A DNA stretch of 51,340 bases from Chlamydiia bacterium (GTDB lineage: Bacteria; Chlamydiota; Chlamydiia; Chlamydiales; GCA-2402025): contig JAUICV010000004.1 in NCBI GenBank assembly GCA_030427725.1, forward strand, positions 1 to 51,340, read 5' to 3'. Shown in pieces: positions 46,203 to 51,340 of the stretch (its first letter is position 1; the number at the start of each line of letters is the position of its first letter). The position numbers and the translations under genes were made by a program. The notes under the pieces are model-generated. The model did not search any database. It was given only the letters and a program-made list of their open reading frames with translations, and was not told where the DNA came from.

Positions 46203-47453
46203 TTGCAAACACTTAGAACAAATCTTTTAGACGAGATAGATATTAAAAGACCTTTGCTTGTGGCTTTTTCAGGTGGGTCTGACTCTATGGCGCTATGTTG
46301 TCTTCTTCTTGATCTTAGAGAAAAACACCCATTTAATCTTCATCTAATTCATGTGGATCATAAGGTTCGAGAGTCTTCCTCTCAGGAGGCTTCAAAGCTT
46401 CAAGAGTTTGCAAACAAAAATAAGATCCCCTTTCACCTATGTACGCTCAAGTCTGAAGAAATAGGGGAAGGTGATTTTGAAAATAGCCTGAGGATTAAAA
46501 GGTATGAGGCTATTAAAACATACTACGATCAAATTGAAGCCCAAGCTCTTGTAACAGCTCATCATAAAGGAGACCTCATTGAAACAACGCTTAAAAGGGT
46601 TTTTGAGGGAAGTTATATAGGGCGTTTGCAAGGAATTAAAAAAAAGACAAATCTTTTTGGTATGAATGTTTTAAGGCCACTTCTTGAACTCACTAAACGT
46701 GATTTGAAGCAGTACCTTATAGATAAGAATCAGTTTTGGATTGAAGATTCTTCTAATTACGATACAAAACTTCAAAGAGTGAAAATGCGACATGAAATCA
46801 TCCCGTATCTTAATAGCCAATTTAATAAGAGAGTCGATGAAAATATTGTGGCGCTTAGTCAGTTTTCGGAAAAGTTCGATGACTATTTGAAAGTTCAAAC
46901 AAAGCCGTTTTTAGAAAAACTTATAAAGGGACCCTTTGGAGTTTGTTTTGATGGAAGTGGGCAGGAGCTGCATGCAATTGAGTGTGAATATATTATTAGA
47001 AAAATTCTTCAAGAAATTAACAAAGAGCTTTCTAGAGATCAAATTAGCAAAGTTATTGATCATTTTCAAAAAAGATCCCAAGCTAAGTCTTTTATTAAGA
47101 ATGGGCTAACTCTTGTTGTTGATGCGAAGAGACTTTTTTTTATTTGCAATATGCCTAAAACGTTTGATTCTGAAGATCAAAAGATCACCATTGAACAGTC
47201 GCCTGTTATGAATCGAAAATTCTCATGGATTGATCTTTGGCAGGGAGTTGCTTTCTACAAAAGTGCAGAGGTTCAACCAAAACTTAAGCCAATCCAGAAA
47301 AGCCTAAAAAAAAATCAAGGATACTTTTCCAGGAAAAACATCCCAGAGTTTCTTAGAGAGGTGTTCCCTGAAGTTAATGGAAAACTGCCCTTAGATTTTG
47401 AGATAGACGGATGTAATCACTTGCTTTTAAAAGCCTCCTTAGAAGAAAAGTAA
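46203..47453 (+). CDS. tilS: tRNA(Ile)-lysidine synthase
   Basis: TilS changes C34 of tRNA-Ile(CAU) to lysidine so that it reads AUA. This 416-residue protein has the PP-loop FSGGSDSMAL (SGGSDS at 23-28), the HVDHKVRESSSQEA and TAHHKGDLIETTLKR motifs, RPLLELTKRDLKQYL and WIEDSSNYDTKLQRVKMRHE, all standard. The C-terminal domain is present but short. The start is TTG 46203 behind a long G-rich ribosome-binding site (GAGGGGGAG). ftsH follows with a 228-base gap. Confidence 0.95.
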   Translation: MQTLRTNLLDEIDIKRPLLVAFSGGSDSMALCCLLLDLREKHPFNLHLIHVDHKVRESSSQEASKLQEFANKNKIPFHLCTLKSEEIGEGDFENSLRIKRYEAIKTYYDQIEAQALVTAHHKGDLIETTLKRVFEGSYIGRLQGIKKKTNLFGMNVLRPLLELTKRDLKQYLIDKNQFWIEDSSNYDTKLQRVKMRHEIIPYLNSQFNKRVDENIVALSQFSEKFDDYLKVQTKPFLEKLIKGPFGVCFDGSGQELHAIECEYIIRKILQEINKELSRDQISKVIDHFQKRSQAKSFIKNGLTLVVDAKRLFFICNMPKTFDSEDQKITIEQSPVMNRKFSWIDLWQGVAFYKSAEVQPKLKPIQKSLKKNQGYFSRKNIPEFLREVFPEVNGKLPLDFEIDGCNHLLLKASLEEK

Positions 47454-47490
47454 GAAAATCCATGATTTGAAAGACAAATTCGTTGATTTT

Positions 47491-47499
47491 TGCTAGAAT
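47491..47499 (+). promoter_or_regulatory. possible extended -10 promoter of ftsH
   Basis: TGCTAGAAT is an extended -10 element with no good -35 box. It would give ftsH a ~175-base leader in the 228-base gap. No riboswitch or terminator structure is evident in that leader. Confidence 0.3.
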
Positions 47500-47681
47500 T
47501 TCTACGGTTGGCACTGTATCTCTTGGACATAAGGTTGCATATGTTAATAGAGTTAATAAAAGAATAGCTTGTTAGTTTTAAAACATTTTAATTGTTTTAA
47601 CTTTTTAGTTGTTTTTTCTTTTATTTAGTGTAATAAAAATAATTTAGGTGAAAATTAAAAGTTTTTAAGGTTGCGTAGTCT

Positions 47682-50426
47682 ATGAGTCACGAAAATAAAA
47701 AACCAGAAGGGAAAAAAAAGCTCCCAAGTGGTTTTATCCTCTTTTTGTTAGCATCTGTTCTTATTGTTCTACTTATTCAGAATTTTTTGGGTAGTCCTAG
47801 TGGACGAGTTTCTTTTAGTCATCAGCTAGAGCATCTAGTTAATTTAGATTTGATTGAAAAAGATCAGAGTAAGAAGACAGCCCTTAACGATAATTTAGTG
47901 ACCTTTAGTGGTAAGTTCAAAGATTCTTTAAATGAGACCTCTAAGGCGAGATATCGCTATTTAGAGCTTCTTGATAGAAATCATGAACTTAAGTCAGATA
48001 GAGAAACTTTGTCTAAAGATTTAAGTGCTCTAGAAGATAATGTTAAAAATGCCGCTATTCTTTTTCTTCAGCTAAGTTCCATTCAAGTTCCAAAAGGTGG
48101 ATATAGAGTCATAGACCCGTATTATGACAACGCTGACCGAATCAATGCAATTGTAATTAAACAAATTCCTGACTCTGAAGAAGTTAGTGTTAGATCAGTT
48201 GAAGGCGAAATAAAAGGCGCTGGTTCTGATAAAGCAGCTCTCATCAGAGCGGGTAGAGACCTTAGCTTATTAATTCAAAATTTTAGATCTCCAACTCTTG
48301 GTATTGGAAGTGAATCAATTAAAACAGAGCTGAAAAACTTACAATCCAAAATTGAAAAATCATTTTCATCTGAACAAAATTACACAACTCAAGAGCAGCA
48401 AGCTCTGTATTTAAATGCCATCGGATCTCTGAAAAAGATCTCTTCAGAACTTAATGTTATGAGACAGCATGCAAGGTTGACGGCATTAAGAAGTGTCAGA
48501 AATTACTTAGAAGATTTATCTCAATACTCTGCTATTGGAGATGCTCTAGTTAAAAATGAAGCTTTGCTTTCAAAAGCTAGACAAAGCGTTTCAGATGTTA
48601 TCTGGTTTTTTAATAACAAAGAACTGTCAACTAGAGCGTTAGAAAAGCAAAATTTCGAAGCCTTTAGTCAATGGTTTGCTCAGGCAAAAAGCGAGTGGAA
48701 GGCTTTTGCTACAAACCAAGGACAAATTTTCAAAGCTCCAGACCAGCCTAGAAATGCTGTTTTAGAAAAAACATTCAAAAGTGAAGAACCTTCACCAAAC
48801 TATTTTAGCATCATATTAACGATTTTACCGCTGCTTTTGATTGTGCTTGTTTTATATTTTGTTTTTTCAAGACAAATGAAAGGCATGGGCAACTCGGCTA
48901 TGTCGTTTGGAAAATCTCCAGCTAAGATGTTAAATAAAGCGTTAAATAAAATTACCTTTAAAGATGTTGCAGGTGTTGATGAAGCAAAAGAGGAACTTGA
49001 AGAAATCGTAGATTTTTTAAAAGACCCAGCTAAATTTACAGCTCTTGGGGCAAAAATCCCAAAAGGTGTTTTATGCATTGGTCCTCCAGGGACTGGAAAA
49101 ACCTTAATAGCCAAAGCCGTAGCTGGTGAGGCTGATAGACCGTTTTTCTCTATCTCTGGGTCTGACTTCGTGGAGATGTTTGTAGGGGTTGGAGCGTCTA
49201 GAATTAGAGATCTTTTTGACCAGGCTAAAAAGCAAGCGCCTTGTATTGTCTTTATAGATGAAATCGATGCCGTAGGACGTCACAGAGGTGCTGGAATAGG
49301 TGGTGGACATGATGAAAGAGAACAAACACTCAATCAGCTTCTTGTAGAAATGGATGGTTTTGACACTAACGAAGGTGTCATCTTAATGGCTGCCACGAAT
49401 AGACCTGATGTTCTAGATAAGGCTCTTTTAAGACCAGGTAGATTCGATAGGCGAATAGTCTTAGATCTTCCAGATATCAAAGGAAGGCTAGAGATTCTAA
49501 AGGTTCATGCAAAAAGGGTTAAATTAGATCCTACTGTTGAGCTGATGATGATTGCTAGAGCAACTCCTGGATGTTCAGGAGCAGATCTTATGAATATCTT
49601 AAACGAAGCAGCTTTATTAGCAGCTAGAAAGGGAAGAAGCGCAGTTACTGGGACTGATGCTATGGAAGCCTGTGATAAGGTCAGATTTGGAAAAGAAAGA
49701 AGATCTTTAGAACTAGATGATAAAGAAAAGCTAAGCACAGCTTATCATGAATCTGGACATGCAGTTGTAGGGCTTGTTGTAGAGCATTCTGATCCAATTG
49801 AAAAAGTGACTATTATCCCAAGGGGAATGTCTCTTGGAGCGACCCATTTTTCTCCTAAGAAAAATAAAGTTAGCTATTGGAGAAAAGAGCTCGTAGATCA
49901 ACTAGCTGTTCTTATGGGTGGTAGGGTTGCTGAAGAAGTCTTCTTAAATGATGGGTCATCTGGCGCTCAAATGGACATTTCACAAGCTACAAGTCTTGCA
50001 AGAAGTATGGTTTGTGAATGGGGAATGACCGATTTAGGTAAAGTTGCTTACGATAGTCGGAGCAGTGAAGGAAGTTATATTATGCCAGGTTCTGTTGAAA
50101 AAAATTACTCTGATGAAACAGCCAAGGCTATTGATGATGCTGTGAAAAAACTGCTCGATGAAGCTTATGATAGAGCTATGCAGATTATCACAGAAAAAAG
50201 AAATGAAGTAGAACTTATGACTCAAATGCTCGTTGAGTTTGAGACTCTAGATCATGAAGATATTGAAACTATCATGGAAGGTACTTGGGATAGCGAGAAG
50301 AAGAAAAAGAAAGTACAAGAAGCTGCGCAAGCGCATACTAAGCTTCCGCCACCACCACCAAAGCCAGACCAAAGTCCAGAAAGTTCTGGAGGGTCCGGCA
50401 TAGATCCAAGGCCTCAGCACACTTAA
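47682..50426 (+). CDS. ftsH: ATP-dependent zinc metalloprotease FtsH, long periplasmic form
   Basis: FtsH degrades membrane and regulatory proteins. At 914 residues this is far longer than the usual ~650: after the first membrane segment ([20 protein letters not shown]) comes a ~335-residue periplasmic region, then the second segment (~373-395). The AAA domain has Walker A GPPGTGKT (~467), Walker [12 protein letters not shown] (~522) and [20 protein letters not shown]; the protease has HESGH (~689). The tail is proline-rich ([16 protein letters not shown]). The long form matches what I recall of chlamydial FtsH. A strong terminator follows. Confidence 0.97.
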   Translation: MSHENKKPEGKKKLPSGFILFLLASVLIVLLIQNFLGSPSGRVSFSHQLEHLVNLDLIEKDQSKKTALNDNLVTFSGKFKDSLNETSKARYRYLELLDRNHELKSDRETLSKDLSALEDNVKNAAILFLQLSSIQVPKGGYRVIDPYYDNADRINAIVIKQIPDSEEVSVRSVEGEIKGAGSDKAALIRAGRDLSLLIQNFRSPTLGIGSESIKTELKNLQSKIEKSFSSEQNYTTQEQQALYLNAIGSLKKISSELNVMRQHARLTALRSVRNYLEDLSQYSAIGDALVKNEALLSKARQSVSDVIWFFNNKELSTRALEKQNFEAFSQWFAQAKSEWKAFATNQGQIFKAPDQPRNAVLEKTFKSEEPSPNYFSIILTILPLLLIVLVLYFVFSRQMKGMGNSAMSFGKSPAKMLNKALNKITFKDVAGVDEAKEELEEIVDFLKDPAKFTALGAKIPKGVLCIGPPGTGKTLIAKAVAGEADRPFFSISGSDFVEMFVGVGASRIRDLFDQAKKQAPCIVFIDEIDAVGRHRGAGIGGGHDEREQTLNQLLVEMDGFDTNEGVILMAATNRPDVLDKALLRPGRFDRRIVLDLPDIKGRLEILKVHAKRVKLDPTVELMMIARATPGCSGADLMNILNEAALLAARKGRSAVTGTDAMEACDKVRFGKERRSLELDDKEKLSTAYHESGHAVVGLVVEHSDPIEKVTIIPRGMSLGATHFSPKKNKVSYWRKELVDQLAVLMGGRVAEEVFLNDGSSGAQMDISQATSLARSMVCEWGMTDLGKVAYDSRSSEGSYIMPGSVEKNYSDETAKAIDDAVKKLLDEAYDRAMQIITEKRNEVELMTQMLVEFETLDHEDIETIMEGTWDSEKKKKKVQEAAQAHTKLPPPPPKPDQSPESSGGSGIDPRPQHT

Positions 50427-50429
50427 AAG

Positions 50430-50461
50430 AAAAAGCCCCTTCAATAGAAGGGGCTTTTTTT
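50430..50461 (+). terminator. Rho-independent terminator of ftsH
   Basis: AAAAAGCCCCTTC (50430-50442) pairs with GAAGGGGCTTTTT (50447-50459) around a four-base loop, followed by further T. It begins four bases after the ftsH stop. Confidence 0.93.
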
Positions 50462-50584
50462 GTCCTAATTACGTAACTTCCAAATTGGATTTTACAAGAT
50501 TATTTTAACAAAAAAACTGTAACAAAAATTATTCAAGCTGTAGGGTTGTCTCTTGGCTGTATGTGCATATAGTAAGGGAATCTA

Positions 50585-51340
50585 ATGAGAAAAAATTTCA
50601 CTTTATTAACTACAAATTTTTACCTACTTTTAACTTTTTTAGTGGTTATTCAATTCAATATATTGGCAGCTCAATATCGATGGAGTGGTGCAGGAAGTGG
50701 AAATTGGAATACTAATGGGAATTGGGAAAAGAGCAGTGATGGAGGAGCTACATGGGAGAATACTTCAGTTCCTCCAACATCTTCAGATGATGTGACTTTA
50801 GGAAATCTCATTTCTGAAGATATTACTATTACGCTTCCATCACAAGTGGAGATTCAAAATTTATATTTTAACAGTACCAAAAGTTATGAAATTACAGGCG
50901 GTAGTTTTTCTGGAGTAACTGCGTTTGTATTAAACCCTACAAATACCGCAGATCAAACTATTTCATCGGATATTTCAGATGATCAAGCGACTCCAGGGAA
51001 TGTTACATTCGTTAATGCTACTGGGGGCTATTTTTTAAATATTTCAGGTAATAATAGCATTTCCACTGAAAGTCATATAGATGGGTTCTTAGGGATTAAC
51101 CATAGCTTGGCGTTTGGAACATCTAAAATAGTCCTAGATTTTAATAGCTCGTTAATACTGCAATCAGGAATAAGCTTAAGCAATGATATAAACACGAGCG
51201 TCTACCCACTTATTGTGGATGTAAGCTTAGGGACAGGAACGTTAAGTGGTGTTTTAAGTGAAAGTGGAAGTTTAGAAAAAACAGGAGCTGGAACATTAGT
51301 CTTGTCTGGTGCAAATACTTTTGCTGGAGTAACGACAATT
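50585..51340 (+). CDS. autotransporter-type surface protein, N-terminal part (runs off window)
   Basis: ATG 50585 opens a frame that stays open to the last base (252 codons). It begins with a signal peptide (MRKNFTLLTT, hydrophobic LLLTFLVVIQFNIL, then AAQ) and continues with YRWSGAGSGNWNTNGNWEK, the usual opening of proteins with PATR repeats. LEKTGAGTLVLSGANTFAG near the window end is a canonical autotransporter-associated beta-strand repeat. The rest is Ser/Thr/Asn-rich beta helix. Expected to be a large outer-membrane or secreted passenger with a C-terminal barrel beyond the window. No strong ribosome-binding site is seen. Confidence 0.85.
   Translation, partial: MRKNFTLLTTNFYLLLTFLVVIQFNILAAQYRWSGAGSGNWNTNGNWEKSSDGGATWENTSVPPTSSDDVTLGNLISEDITITLPSQVEIQNLYFNSTKSYEITGGSFSGVTAFVLNPTNTADQTISSDISDDQATPGNVTFVNATGGYFLNISGNNSISTESHIDGFLGINHSLAFGTSKIVLDFNSSLILQSGISLSNDINTSVYPLIVDVSLGTGTLSGVLSESGSLEKTGAGTLVLSGANTFAGVTTI

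Noticed and set aside
47454..47681. Riboswitch or attenuator in the ftsH leader
   Set aside because: The leader is AT-rich with T-rich runs but shows no clear paired structure or terminator-antiterminator pair by eye.

Overview
The window is AT-rich bacterial DNA from a member of the phylum Chlamydiae outside the family Chlamydiaceae. The placement rests on gene content and order. A pair of LptF/LptG-type permeases sits divergently next to tilS and a very long (914-residue) ftsH; a PhnP-like hydrolase is followed by hflX; a queuine transporter is paired with tgt; and rplM-rpsI is followed by a terminator. As far as I recall these arrangements occur in chlamydial genomes. A mitochondrial-type citrate synthase directly behind malate dehydrogenase points away from Chlamydiaceae, which lack citrate synthase. 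I do not name a genus.

Layout. 1-147: 3' end of a 5S rRNA and the rRNA operon terminator. 292-1909: a decayed gene for a secreted protein (one frameshift, two in-frame stops). 2182-5533: seven small, unrecognised genes in a row, alternating between basic (nuclear-localisation-like) and very acidic, serine-rich products. 5546-8908 (minus): bolA-grxD-yhhQ-tgt-EamA transporter, with overlapping or abutting ends in its first four genes. 9051-13000: FAD monooxygenase, small coiled-coil protein, hotdog thioesterase, purU, EVE-domain protein. 13122-15261: mdh and citrate synthase. 15533-17066: two lineage-specific genes, the second a membrane protein.

17084-27635 is the most unusual part. Five eukaryotic-like Ser/Thr protein kinase loci lie here, with an MnmC-like oxidoreductase among them. 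Four share a private N-terminal region and/or a long helical insert in the C-lobe before a common D-P-x-x-x-L...C-L...D-P-x-x-R-P tail. One of these is split by a ten-A homopolymer that shifts the frame. The fifth (20045-22393) is a tandem of two CMGC-like kinase domains (closest by eye to CLK/DYRK/HIPK): a dead N-terminal pseudokinase joined to a C-terminal domain that keeps its catalytic residues. These kinases and the small NLS-like proteins are good candidates for secreted host-directed effectors; that is inference.

27795-50461 is mostly housekeeping: PhnP-like hydrolase, hflX, mtaB, a protein with a glycosidase-like tail, an unknown 546-residue protein, glgB overlapping ligA, an unknown with a 2H-like pattern, miaB, rplM-rpsI, an M32 carboxypeptidase, a PAP2 phosphatase, two LptF/G-type permeases, tilS and ftsH. 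The window closes with the start of an autotransporter-type surface protein (50585 to the edge) carrying a PATR-type beta repeat.

Functional threads: tRNA modification is heavily represented (tgt/yhhQ, miaB, mtaB, tilS, MnmC-like). Two of these enzymes are Fe-S radical-SAM proteins, and a GrxD-BolA Fe-S pair heads the queuine salvage operon. No integrase, transposase, CRISPR array or tRNA gene was seen.
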